From assembly GCF_014385105.1 (NCBI RefSeq), contig NZ_JACRTE010000001.1:186001-250000 (forward strand): a stretch of DNA of 64,000 bases, given 5' to 3'. How positions within the stretch are numbered: the first letter of the stretch is position 1; each line of letters begins with the position of its first letter. Below, in pieces: positions 42,989 through 52,290 of this stretch. The stretch is from Qingrenia yutianensis. Its GTDB lineage: Bacteria > Bacillota > Clostridia > UMGS1810. The translations under genes and the position numbers were made by a program. The notes under the pieces were generated by a model. It searched no databases, was not told the DNA's origin, and saw only the letters and a program-made list of their open reading frames with translations.

Positions 42989-43016
42989 ATTATATCACAA
43001 TTATAAAATTTTACAA
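42989..43016 (-). promoter_or_regulatory. Promoter of the rodA-like gene
   Basis: Minus strand TTGTAA (43011-43016), 16-base spacer, TATAAT (42989-42994). Confidence 0.6.
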
Positions 43017-43026
43017 GAAATTTTTG

Positions 43027-43055
43027 TTGATTATACTTAAAAAATGTTATAAAAT
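43027..43055 (+). promoter_or_regulatory. Promoter of the DUF5685-dnaJ genes
   Basis: TTGATT (43027-43032), 17-base spacer, TAAAAT (43050-43055), divergent from the rodA promoter and about 16 bases before the start codon, so the leader is very short. Confidence 0.5.
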
Positions 43056-43070
43056 ATATAAGGAGAAAAA

Positions 43071-43919
43071 ATGTTCGGTTATGTAAATGTTTATAAAAAC
43101 GAGTTAAAAATCAAGGATTTTAACGTCTACCGTGCGTATTACTGCGGTCTTTGCAAGGCGCTCGGCGAGAAATTCGGCGCACTTTCGCGTCTTGGTTTGA
43201 GTTACGATTTTACATTCCTTGCAATTTTTCTTGATTCGTTAAATGATAAAAAAGTGAATTTTTCAAGCGAAGGGTGTGCAAAGCATATCGGCAAAAAACA
43301 CCTCGTTGTAAAGGATAATCCGTCGGTTGACTATGCCGCGGATATGAGCGTTGTGTTAAATTACTTTAAAATTTTGGATGATATAAAAGACGATTTTTTC
43401 ACAAAATCATATTTTTTATATTTGCCTTATAAATGTGCGATGAGAAAAATTTCGGACATAGACGGTGATATAATAAACGAAATAAAACTTCAGCTTGATA
43501 CGCTTTCGCGTCTGGAAAAAGAAAAGTGCGCCGAGCCTGACATTGCGTCCGACGCGTTTGCAAAAATTATGCGCGCAATTTTTTCGGTGAAAAACGGTCT
43601 TGAAGATTTTGGCTATAATCTCGGAAAATTTATATATTTAATCGACGCGCTGGACGATTTGGAAAAAGATAAAAATAAAAAATCCTACAATCCGTATATT
43701 GAAAAATTTGACGGTGACATTGCAAAAACCGTAAATTTCGCGGAATTTGTGCTTACCTACACGCTGTCACGGCTTGCAGATGAGTTTGAAAAACAGAAAA
43801 TTTACAAAAACAAAGAAATACTCAAAAATATTATCTATCTCGGCCTGCGTGCGAAGTTAGATACGATTTTGAAAAAATACAGATGTGACAAAGGAGAAAA
43901 CAATGAAAAATCCTTATGA
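43071..43919 (+). CDS. DUF5685-like protein of unknown function
   Basis: 282 residues. The start [32 protein letters not shown] (in sections) with the CGLC motif near residue 25 is the hallmark of a clostridial family I know as DUF5685. The rest is mainly helical. An Asp-rich segment [19 protein letters not shown] (about residues 195-213) resembles the aspartate-rich metal region of all-alpha polyprenyl synthase-like folds; this is only a resemblance. There is no signal peptide or membrane span. The DnaJ-like gene starts inside its last codons, so the two are translationally linked. Confidence 0.7.
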   Translation: MFGYVNVYKNELKIKDFNVYRAYYCGLCKALGEKFGALSRLGLSYDFTFLAIFLDSLNDKKVNFSSEGCAKHIGKKHLVVKDNPSVDYAADMSVVLNYFKILDDIKDDFFTKSYFLYLPYKCAMRKISDIDGDIINEIKLQLDTLSRLEKEKCAEPDIASDAFAKIMRAIFSVKNGLEDFGYNLGKFIYLIDALDDLEKDKNKKSYNPYIEKFDGDIAKTVNFAEFVLTYTLSRLADEFEKQKIYKNKEILKNIIYLGLRAKLDTILKKYRCDKGENNEKSL

Positions 43920-44493
43920 GGTTTTGGGCGTGAAAGAGGGAGCGAGCGACGAGGAAATCAAAAAAGCGTACCGCGAGCTTGTGAAAAAATATCACCCCGA
44001 CAAATATGTGAACAATCCGCTTGCCGACCTTGCGGCGGAAAAAATGAAAGAAATTAACGACGCTTACGACGCGCTGACAAAAGGCGGAAACAACAGCGGA
44101 TATTCGTCGGGAAATACGGAAAATTACACAAATTTCAACGCTGTCCGTACGGCGATAAATGCGGGAAATCTTGCCGACGCGGAAAGACTTTTGAACCAAA
44201 TGTCCGACCGCGGTGCGCAGTGGCACTATCTTTACGGCGTCATTTGCTTAAGGCGCGGTTTTTACGATATGGCGCGCAGTCATTTTGACCGTGCCTGTTC
44301 GCTCGACCCGTCCAACGCAGAGTATCAAAATGCGCGCAACAGTATGAATAACGGATTTAACACCTACCGAAATATGGGCAATGCGAACGGCTATCCGGCA
44401 GGCGGCTGCTCAACGTGCGATATGTGCCAGGGACTTTTGTGCGCCGACTGTTGCTGTGAGTGTATGGGAGGAGATTTAATTCCGTGCTGTTAG
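43903..44493 (+). CDS. DnaJ-domain protein with Cys-rich C-terminus
   Basis: 196 residues. The J domain (1-65) has [33 protein letters not shown] with the HPD motif that stimulates Hsp70. A middle helical TPR-like region (about 80-150) has paired helices ([37 protein letters not shown]). The last 28 residues carry ten cysteines ([17 protein letters not shown]). The ATG at 43903 follows AAAGGAG and overlaps the DUF5685 gene by 17 bases. It is not canonical DnaJ: the G/F linker and zinc domain are missing. Confidence 0.85.
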   Translation: MKNPYEVLGVKEGASDEEIKKAYRELVKKYHPDKYVNNPLADLAAEKMKEINDAYDALTKGGNNSGYSSGNTENYTNFNAVRTAINAGNLADAERLLNQMSDRGAQWHYLYGVICLRRGFYDMARSHFDRACSLDPSNAEYQNARNSMNNGFNTYRNMGNANGYPAGGCSTCDMCQGLLCADCCCECMGGDLIPCC

Positions 44494-44506
44494 GAGTAAT
44501 TTTATA

Positions 44507-45004
44507 ATGAAAACAAGAGATGTTTCGCTCGGCGCGGTTATGTGCGCCGTTATTGTGATTATGCTTTTAATCGCGTCATATCTTAACACAATGCGTCTTT
44601 CCGCACTATTTTTGTCGTCGCTTTTAATGTGCATTATCGTGAGCTTTTCGGGAGTTAAAACAATGCTCATATGCTACGGCGCGTCGGCAATTCTCGTGTG
44701 GCTTTTTGTGCCTGACAAGAGCGTTTGCACTGCGTATACCGTGTTTTTCGGAAACTACGGCGCGGTAAAATTCGGCATTGAAAAACTTAAAAATTTGAAA
44801 AAAGAATGGGTTGTAAAAATCATCTGCGCGTGCGTATACGGTATAATTCTGTATTTCTTGATGTATCTCATAACGGGCACTGCAATACTTAAAATAAACT
44901 TTGCTCTTTATTTATCGGCAGTGATTTTTGCTTTTGTAATCGGCGATATTGCATTAAGCCTTTTAATCGGCTCGTTTGTTTCAAAAATACCGTTTCGGAA
45001 GTGA
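44507..45004 (+). CDS. Integral membrane protein, ECF S-component-like
   Basis: 165 residues with about five hydrophobic segments. The arrangement, including an initial RDVSLGAVMCAVIVIMLL and small size, recalls substrate-binding S components of ECF vitamin transporters and related clostridial membrane proteins. No substrate can be assigned, and no ECF ATPase or T component is nearby. The addB start overlaps its stop region. Confidence 0.55.
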   Translation: MKTRDVSLGAVMCAVIVIMLLIASYLNTMRLSALFLSSLLMCIIVSFSGVKTMLICYGASAILVWLFVPDKSVCTAYTVFFGNYGAVKFGIEKLKNLKKEWVVKIICACVYGIILYFLMYLITGTAILKINFALYLSAVIFAFVIGDIALSLLIGSFVSKIPFRK

Positions 45005-45009
45005 TAAAA

Positions 45010-48000
45010 ATGGCATTAAATTTTATATACGGCGTTTCGGGCAGCGGAAAAACGCAGTATGTTTTTGAAAATATAATAAAAAACGAAAAACGGCGCGTTT
45101 TGGTTGTTGTGCCGGAGCAGTTTACGCACGAAACCGAGCGCAGAATTTTGAAAGAATACGGTTCAATCAGCAAATTCGGCATTGACGTTTTGTCGTTTGA
45201 ACGAATAGGCGCGCGCGTTTTTGCGGACAGCGGAATGAGGCGAACCGAGCATTTAACAACCGTCGGCAAGGGCGTTATAGTGTCAAAAATTTTGAATGAC
45301 ACTGAGCTTTCGTATTATAAAAACTCTGTGCAAAACTCGGGATTTACACGGCTTTGTGCAGATACTTTGTCGGAATTTAAAAAATACGGCATTTCGCCCG
45401 AACAGTTGAAATCTGCCTCCGACAAAGAGCAAAACGGCATTTTAAAGGCAAAAACCGAGGATTTTTACCGTCTTTTCCGCGCATACAAAGATACGCTCGG
45501 CGAAAAATACACCGATTCGGACGATATTTTGGAAATAACGCTTTCCGCACTTGAAAAATCCGATTTTTTCAAAAACACGGTGGTTGTTTTCGATGAATTT
45601 TCAAGCTTTATCCCTGCGGAAATAAATATAATCAAAAAAATTGCAGATGATGCCGAAGAGGTTTACATAACTCTTTGCACAAACACGCTTGTTTGTGACG
45701 AAATGACAAAAACTTCGCTTTTTGCGCCGACCGTCATAACCGCGGACAAGCTTATCCGTGCGTGCGTTGACGGCAAAATCACAGTCGGCAAAAAGATATA
45801 TTTAAAAGAACAAAAAAAGCACAAAAACACAAAAATGCTGTCGGTTTTAAATGATGCGCTTTGCGAGAATAAATTCAACTGCGGTAGTATTATAAATGAT
45901 GAAATAAAGCTGTTTTACGACCAAAATCCGCATTGCGAGGTTGAAAACACCGCGAAAGAAATTTTGCATCTTACGCGCGATTTTGGTTACCGATATAACG
46001 AAATCGGCATTATCTGCGCAAATTTACCAGAATATTCGGCACTTGTAAAAAATATTTTTTCGGAGTACAATCTGCCGTGCTTTATCGACGAAAAGAAAGA
46101 CGCATTGTCGCATCGAATTATGCTTTTTGTGCTGGGCGCGCTTGATATTTACATTGAAAATTACAGTTATGAATCGGTATTTTCGTTTTTGCGCATGGGA
46201 TTTGGAAATTTGACCGACTATGAAATTGACGTGCTTGAAAATTACGTTCTTGCACAAAATGTCAAAAAAAATGCGTGGCTCAACGGCGAAAAATGGGAAC
46301 ATACGCTGAAAATACACAAAAATAAAAAGCCGTCAAGCGAAAAATTTATTGCCGACGTAAATTCTGCGCGCGAAAAATTTATCGGAACGATAAAACCGTT
46401 CCACGACAGCATAAAGGGAAGAAAAAAGGCGGAATATGTTGTCCGCGCGCTTTATTCATATCTTGAAAACTGCGGATTTTTCGGCGCGGTGAAGGAAAAA
46501 ATCGAGAATTTTGAAAAAGAGAATGACACGAAAAACGCAAAAGAATATCTCGCGGCGGCGACGTCGCTTGTAAATGCAATGGACGAAATCGTTCTTCATC
46601 TCGGCGGAAAAACCGTGAATGTGCGCGAATTTAAAAACATTTTATACTCCGCGTTTTCTATGCAGAAACAGGGTTACGTTCCGTACAGCGCCGACGCAAT
46701 AGTTGTCGGAAATGCCGACAGGACGGTGTCGCAGGGTATTAAAGCGCTGTTTATAATCGGTGCGGTTGACGGAAGTTTTCCGACACCGAAAAACAAAAAC
46801 GGTATTTTTGCCGACAATGAGCGCGATATGCTCGCAAAAAACGGCGTTGAGCTTTCGGAAACAGGCAAGACAAAGGCATTTTACAATAAATTTTTGCTCT
46901 ATAACTGCGTTTGCGCCCCCGAAAAACTTCTTTATATTTCGTTCCCCGTGTGCGACAGCGCGTCAAAAGCACTTCGTCCCGCGTTTGTTTTTTCGACGCT
47001 TAAAAAAATTTTCCCAAATATAGAAATTACAACGCGTGACTGCAAAGACGAGTCTGAAACCGACAAAATCACGCTTGCCGAGCCGGCCGCGGAATACTTT
47101 ATAGAAGCGGTAAAATCGGGAAAAGAACCGCTTTTGTGGAGCGCATATTACGCTTATCTTATTGAAAACAATCCCGAAAGGGCAGAGAGAATAAAATCGT
47201 TTTTCAGCTATACACCGACCGAGGTTAAAATTTCAAAAATGCTTATTGAAAGAATTTTCGGCGATGAAATTTTTTCGTCGGTGTCAAAACTTCAAACCTA
47301 CCGCAGCTGCGAATTTATGTATTTTTTAAAGTATGTTTTAAAGCTTGAAGAACGTGAAATTTTCTCGCTTAACGCGGCAGATGTCGGAACGTTTGTGCAT
47401 ATGGTTTTTGAAAACATCTGCAAAAATATCGAGGCGGACAAAACCGATTTTGCCGCGGCAGATGATGAATACATAAAAGAAAAAATCGCTTATTATATCA
47501 ACAGCGAGATTGCAAAAATTAAAACCGAAACGCCGGATAGCGAAAACAGGAGTATTTTTATTATAAAACGCCTTGCCGACGCGGTTTTCTCGTGTTTTGA
47601 TATTTTAAAATTCCACATAATAAATTCGAGTTTTATTCCGCTCGGATATGAAATTGCGTTCGGAAAAGACGGCGCGGCAAGCTTTGACATTGAAACCGAA
47701 AACGGCAAAAAGGTGCATCTTATGGGAATAATCGACCGCGCGGACAAGTTTGAAACCGACAGCGGTACGTTTGTGCGGATTATAGACTACAAAACCGGCA
47801 GCAAAACCTTCAGCCTTTCAAATATGTTTTACGGGCTGGATATTCAGCTTATGGTTTATCTTTCGGCGCTCACAGAACCGCGCGCAGATTACAAAAAAGC
47901 AGGCGCGCTTTATTTTAAATTTGACGACTACATTTACAAAGCGAAAACGCGCGGTGAAATGGATAAATCGTATGAAAAGATGAAAAGCGCGCTCAAACTC

Positions 48001-48321
48001 AAAGGGCTTATTTTGGACGATAAAAAAGTTATTTCGGCATACGATCCCACTGCGGTATCGCGCGCAAAGTTTGCCGATGGCGAAAAATTCAGCCTTTTGT
48101 CAAACCACATAAAAAACGGAATAAAGAGCCTTTGCGAAAGACTTTTTGACGGCGATTTTTCTATAATGCCGATTCATTCGCAAAGCGGTACACCGTGCGC
48201 GTACTGCGAATACAGCGCAATTTGCAAGCGTGACACAGCAAGCGGTACGTCAGAAGAAATCAAGACACTGAAGGACGAAGAAGTATGGGAGAAACTGGAG
48301 GCGGACAAAAATGTGGACTAA
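45010..48321 (+). CDS. addB: ATP-dependent helicase/nuclease subunit B (AddB)
   Basis: 1103 residues. Walker A GVSGSGKT lies at residues 6-13. The inactivated helicase core follows. The C-terminal nuclease domain has IDRADKF, RIIDYKTGSK (catalytic Asp and Lys) and the four Fe-S cysteines: one near residue 766 (YRSCEFMYFLKY) and three at the end (CAYCEYSAIC). It forms AddAB, which processes double-strand breaks for RecA loading. A GTG at 45001 is in frame, but the ATG at 45010 is well spaced from GGAAGTG. It overlaps addA by 11 bases. Confidence 0.94.
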   Translation: MALNFIYGVSGSGKTQYVFENIIKNEKRRVLVVVPEQFTHETERRILKEYGSISKFGIDVLSFERIGARVFADSGMRRTEHLTTVGKGVIVSKILNDTELSYYKNSVQNSGFTRLCADTLSEFKKYGISPEQLKSASDKEQNGILKAKTEDFYRLFRAYKDTLGEKYTDSDDILEITLSALEKSDFFKNTVVVFDEFSSFIPAEINIIKKIADDAEEVYITLCTNTLVCDEMTKTSLFAPTVITADKLIRACVDGKITVGKKIYLKEQKKHKNTKMLSVLNDALCENKFNCGSIINDEIKLFYDQNPHCEVENTAKEILHLTRDFGYRYNEIGIICANLPEYSALVKNIFSEYNLPCFIDEKKDALSHRIMLFVLGALDIYIENYSYESVFSFLRMGFGNLTDYEIDVLENYVLAQNVKKNAWLNGEKWEHTLKIHKNKKPSSEKFIADVNSAREKFIGTIKPFHDSIKGRKKAEYVVRALYSYLENCGFFGAVKEKIENFEKENDTKNAKEYLAAATSLVNAMDEIVLHLGGKTVNVREFKNILYSAFSMQKQGYVPYSADAIVVGNADRTVSQGIKALFIIGAVDGSFPTPKNKNGIFADNERDMLAKNGVELSETGKTKAFYNKFLLYNCVCAPEKLLYISFPVCDSASKALRPAFVFSTLKKIFPNIEITTRDCKDESETDKITLAEPAAEYFIEAVKSGKEPLLWSAYYAYLIENNPERAERIKSFFSYTPTEVKISKMLIERIFGDEIFSSVSKLQTYRSCEFMYFLKYVLKLEEREIFSLNAADVGTFVHMVFENICKNIEADKTDFAAADDEYIKEKIAYYINSEIAKIKTETPDSENRSIFIIKRLADAVFSCFDILKFHIINSSFIPLGYEIAFGKDGAASFDIETENGKKVHLMGIIDRADKFETDSGTFVRIIDYKTGSKTFSLSNMFYGLDIQLMVYLSALTEPRADYKKAGALYFKFDDYIYKAKTRGEMDKSYEKMKSALKLKGLILDDKKVISAYDPTAVSRAKFADGEKFSLLSNHIKNGIKSLCERLFDGDFSIMPIHSQSGTPCAYCEYSAICKRDTASGTSEEIKTLKDEEVWEKLEADKNVD

Positions 48322-51300
48322 CGACCAGCAAAATGCAATCGACGCGCCTGTGTCGAATTTACTTGTAACCGCCGCGGCAGGCTCGGGAAAAACAGCGGTT
48401 ATGGCAGAGCGCATTGTAAAGCGTATTTTAAGCGGTGACGGCGTTGATGTTGACAAACTTCTTGTTGTGACATTCACCAACGCGGCGGCATCCGAGATTA
48501 AAGAACGAATACACCTGAAAATTTTGGAACAGCTCGATAAAAACGGAAATTCCGCACTTTTAAACCGACAGCTTGCTCTTATTGATAACGCGTCAATTTG
48601 CACAATTCACAGCTTTTGCCTCAAACTTATAAAAGAAAATTTTAACGCGCTCGGGATTGACCCGGACGTAAAAACAGGCGATACAAATCAGGTTGCACGG
48701 CTTCTTGATACGGCGGTTGACAACGTTTTCGGCAGTTATTACGATGAAAACGACGAAAATTTTCTTCATCTTATAAAGCTTTATTCACCCAAGACGGACA
48801 AAAGGTTTGCCGAGATTATAAAAATGATTTATAATTTTTCGCGCACTATGCCGTCACCGGAAAAGTGGCGTAAATCACTTTGCGAAACGTATGCGGACAA
48901 AAAAACAGAAGAACACAAGAAAATTTTGTTTGAAAAATGCAAAATTGCGCTCAATCATTCGGTAAAGCTTTACGAGAAAATATTTGCTGTATTCAGAAAT
49001 CACGATGTAACAAGCGCGCTGATTGATTTTGTTTCAGCCGAAAAAGAATTTTACGTCAATCTGATTAGCAGGCTCGGCAACTGGCAAAATGCGTTTGAAT
49101 ACGTGCAAAACACCTCATTTCCGCGCCTTTCACCGAAAATTTCAAAAGAAAATGACAAAACGGTTATGGAGGAGATAAACGCCCTGCGCACCGAGGCAAA
49201 GGAAGCGCGGAAGATGTGTGCCCTGGTTTTCGACTGCGGTGAGGACGAAATTTTTTCCGATTTTGAAAAATACACTCCGTATGTTCAAAAGCTTATCGAA
49301 ATTGTTGACAAAACCGATGCGGAATTTGTGCGTTTGAAACGCGAAAAAAACATTATAGATTTTTCGGACTACGAGCATTTGACGCTTAAAATTCTCAAAA
49401 ATGACGACGGCACGCGTTCAAAGCTCGCAGAGGAAATTTCAAAAAATTACGCTGAAATTTACGTTGACGAGTATCAGGACTGCAACGAAATTCAGGACGA
49501 AATTTTTTCACTTGTGTCAAACGGGAAAAATGTTTTTATGGTGGGTGATGTAAAACAGAGCATATATAAATTCCGCGATGCCGCGCCGATGATTTTCAAA
49601 AACAAAATTGACACTTTTTCGCCGTTTGACAAGGACAATTATAACGAAAACGTCAAAATAAAATTAAGTAAAAATTTCAGAAGCCGAAAAACCGTTCTGG
49701 ACGGCGTTAACGTGCTTTTTTCAAAGATTATGTCAGATGACGTCGGCGAAATGAACTATACAAAAGACGATTTTCTTTATGAAAACGAGAACGAATTTTA
49801 CGGCGATGATTTATATAAAAAAATTACGGTAAACGTTATTGAGTACGAAAAAAATTATGTTTCGGAGGACGACGAAGAAACCGCCGAGGCGGACAAATGC
49901 ACCATGGAGGCGAATTTCACCGCAGGCGAAATCGAAAGACTTGTAAATGACGAAAACGCAGTTGTTTACGACAAAAGCATCGGCAAAAAAAGACGCATCA
50001 CATACCGCGATATTGTGGTTTTAATGCGTGCAAAAGGCGACGGCGCGGTGTTTGAAAATGCCTTTTCGGCGCGCGGAATACCGTGTTTTTCCGAGAGCGG
50101 AGGCGAATATTACGAAACGAGCGAAATAAAAACGCTTTTATGCCTTGCAAAAGTGTCGTTAAATCCGCTTGACGATATTGAAATCACGGCAGTTATGCGT
50201 TCTGGAATTTACAAATTCAACGACGAAGAACTTCTCACAATCAGGCTTTGCCTTAAAGATACGTATTTTTACGACGCAATGGTGAAGTATGCAAAATTAA
50301 ATTCCAATAAGCTTGCCGAAAAAATTTCAAACTTTTTGGGTGAGCTCAATAGATTTTCCGAGGCGGCAAAACATATGCCGTCGGACGAGTTTTTTCGCTT
50401 GCTCGTGCGCAAAACCGACTATTTAAGCTATGTCGGAACACTCAAAAACGCCGGGCAGAAAAAGGCAAATATCCGCGCGCTTTTCTACAAAGCCGAATGT
50501 TTTGAAAAGACAGCGTACAAAGGAATTTTCAATTTTTTGCGCTTTGTTGACGATATAACGCTAAAAAAATCCGACGGCGATGCACCGAAAATTGTCAGCG
50601 AAAACGATAATGTTGTGCGGATAATGACAATTCACAAAAGCAAAGGTCTGGAATTCGGGGCGGTATTTTTGTGCCAGTGTGCAAAAAAAATCAATTTCCG
50701 CGACACGAGCGGTGCAATTCTCTTGCACAAAAGCCTCGGACTGGGCCTTAATTTTGTCGATTACGAAAAGAGATTTTCATATCCCGCAATTACAAAAAAG
50801 GCCATTGCCGAGAAAATGACGCTTGAAACCTTGTCGGAGGAGGAGCGTATTTTGTACGTTGCCTTAACGCGCGCAAAAGAAAAGCTTTACATAAGCGCGT
50901 GCACCGACAATGCGCAAAAGAAAATTGAAAATTTCAATGAAATTTTAAAGCTTTACAACGATACAAATAATGTTCCGATTGTGCTTACAAAAGGCGCAAA
51001 ATGCTATCTTGACTGGATTATTCCGTCGCTTATCAGACATTTTGACGAAAACGGCGATATTTTTGAATTAAACATAATTCCGTCACACACGGTAGAAATT
51101 CTCGATAATGCCGAAACAACGGCGGAAACCGATTTTTTCGGCAAGTTTGAAAATGTACCGAACGAGTTTTCCGATTTTGTTGAAAAAAGGCTTTCGTACG
51201 AATACGCATACAAATCAGCACAGGAATTTCCGTCATTGCTCACGGTTACAGAATTAAAGCGCTTGCTATCCGAAAACGACGACGGATACAATATATATGA

Positions 51301-51844
51301 AGAAAATATTTTGCCGTCGCCCGAATTTTTGGAAGAAGAAAAAATTTCAGCGGCGCATAAAGGTACGCTTATGCACTTTGCAATGCAGAAAATCGATTTT
51401 TCGGACGCAGACAGCGCCGGCGCGGTGGAGTGCCAAATTTCAAAGCTTTGCAGTGACGGACTTTTGACCTCCGCTGAGGCAGAATGTATCGACTGTGAAA
51501 AAATCGTTCGTTTTGCAAATTCCGAAATAGGGGAGCAAATCAAAAATTCTGCCGTGTGCGAGAGGGAGTTTTCGTTTAAAATTCCCGTTAAGTTGAGTGA
51601 AATTTTTGACACCGGCGCACAGGACGTTATAATCGTTCAAGGTGCGATTGACCTGTTTTTCGAGGAAAGCGACGGCTCGGTTGTGCTGATTGACTATAAA
51701 ACCGACCGTGTGAAAAATGCAGAAAAGATACGTGAAAAATACGAAATTCAGCTCAAATTCTATAAAACCGCGCTTGAAACAATTTTAAAAAAGCGTGTTT
51801 CCAAAACGATGATTTATTTGTTTGATACAGGCGAATTTATATAA
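48311..51844 (+). CDS. addA: ATP-dependent helicase/nuclease subunit A (AddA)
   Basis: 1177 residues. UvrD-type helicase motifs: Q-motif TNDQQNAIDAP, Walker A AAAGSGKTAVM (near 20), VDEYQDCNEIQ (motif II), VGDVKQSIYKFRDA (III), MTIHKSKGLEFGAVF (V) and LYVALTRAKEKLYI (VI). The C-terminal RecB-like nuclease has GTLMHFAMQKIDF, QGAIDLFFEE and VLIDYKTDRV (catalytic residues intact). It is the motor and second nuclease of AddAB. Its ATG lies within the end of addB. Confidence 0.95.
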   Translation: MWTNDQQNAIDAPVSNLLVTAAAGSGKTAVMAERIVKRILSGDGVDVDKLLVVTFTNAAASEIKERIHLKILEQLDKNGNSALLNRQLALIDNASICTIHSFCLKLIKENFNALGIDPDVKTGDTNQVARLLDTAVDNVFGSYYDENDENFLHLIKLYSPKTDKRFAEIIKMIYNFSRTMPSPEKWRKSLCETYADKKTEEHKKILFEKCKIALNHSVKLYEKIFAVFRNHDVTSALIDFVSAEKEFYVNLISRLGNWQNAFEYVQNTSFPRLSPKISKENDKTVMEEINALRTEAKEARKMCALVFDCGEDEIFSDFEKYTPYVQKLIEIVDKTDAEFVRLKREKNIIDFSDYEHLTLKILKNDDGTRSKLAEEISKNYAEIYVDEYQDCNEIQDEIFSLVSNGKNVFMVGDVKQSIYKFRDAAPMIFKNKIDTFSPFDKDNYNENVKIKLSKNFRSRKTVLDGVNVLFSKIMSDDVGEMNYTKDDFLYENENEFYGDDLYKKITVNVIEYEKNYVSEDDEETAEADKCTMEANFTAGEIERLVNDENAVVYDKSIGKKRRITYRDIVVLMRAKGDGAVFENAFSARGIPCFSESGGEYYETSEIKTLLCLAKVSLNPLDDIEITAVMRSGIYKFNDEELLTIRLCLKDTYFYDAMVKYAKLNSNKLAEKISNFLGELNRFSEAAKHMPSDEFFRLLVRKTDYLSYVGTLKNAGQKKANIRALFYKAECFEKTAYKGIFNFLRFVDDITLKKSDGDAPKIVSENDNVVRIMTIHKSKGLEFGAVFLCQCAKKINFRDTSGAILLHKSLGLGLNFVDYEKRFSYPAITKKAIAEKMTLETLSEEERILYVALTRAKEKLYISACTDNAQKKIENFNEILKLYNDTNNVPIVLTKGAKCYLDWIIPSLIRHFDENGDIFELNIIPSHTVEILDNAETTAETDFFGKFENVPNEFSDFVEKRLSYEYAYKSAQEFPSLLTVTELKRLLSENDDGYNIYEENILPSPEFLEEEKISAAHKGTLMHFAMQKIDFSDADSAGAVECQISKLCSDGLLTSAEAECIDCEKIVRFANSEIGEQIKNSAVCEREFSFKIPVKLSEIFDTGAQDVIIVQGAIDLFFEESDGSVVLIDYKTDRVKNAEKIREKYEIQLKFYKTALETILKKRVSKTMIYLFDTGEFI

Positions 51845-51861
51845 ACTATAAGGAGAATTTT

Positions 51862-52107
51862 ATGAAAATAAGATATAAATTTTCAAGCGGACGAAGCGTT
51901 ATCCGAGGTAACAGAACTCTTTTCTTTGCGCTTTTTATGGCAATTCTTTTGGTTTTGTCGTTTGTTTTGAGTTACTCTCTGGTTTCGTCGTCACAGAAGA
52001 AAGAAAACGCGAAAATTACCGAGCTTACCGCCGAAGTTGAACGCCTAAATGCCGAAATAGAACAGAAAAACGCGGAAATTGCCGACCTTAAAGCAAAGCT
52101 TAAATGA
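51862..52107 (+). CDS. Small membrane protein with C-terminal coiled coil
   Basis: 81 residues, not recognised as a named family. A basic cytoplasmic N-terminus (residues 1-20), one membrane span (about 22-42, TLFFALFMAILLVLSFVLSYS) and a clear heptad-pattern coiled coil (about 48-81, rich in E/K with Ile and Leu at core positions, ending IADLKAKLK). The layout resembles FtsL/DivIC-type division proteins, but no sequence motif supports that. RBS AAGGAGA lies 17 bases after addA, so it may belong to the same transcript. Confidence 0.7.
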   Translation: MKIRYKFSSGRSVIRGNRTLFFALFMAILLVLSFVLSYSLVSSSQKKENAKITELTAEVERLNAEIEQKNAEIADLKAKLK

Positions 52108-52219
52108 TTTTCACGCTACAACATATTGTGCAAATTTATAAATAATGCACAAAAAAGCACAAATAATATGACATATTTGGATAAATTTGTTTGAAATGTG
52201 ACAAACAAGTGAAAAAAAC

Positions 52220-52248
52220 TTGAAAAACGTCGGAATTTGTTATAAAAT
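52220..52248 (+). promoter_or_regulatory. Promoter of the purine permease gene
   Basis: TTGAAA (52220-52225), 17-base spacer, TAAAAT (52243-52248). The region 52108-52219 holds no other feature that I can see, and no purine riboswitch was found. Confidence 0.55.
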
Positions 52249-52290
52249 AGTCGTGTAGTTTTATTTTTTATAAATTTTCAGGAGGAAATT

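Noticed and set aside
43681..43700. DUF5685 protein as a polyprenyl synthase
   Set aside because: Only one Asp-rich segment is present and the second substrate-binding motif is not found, so the resemblance is too weak for a functional call.
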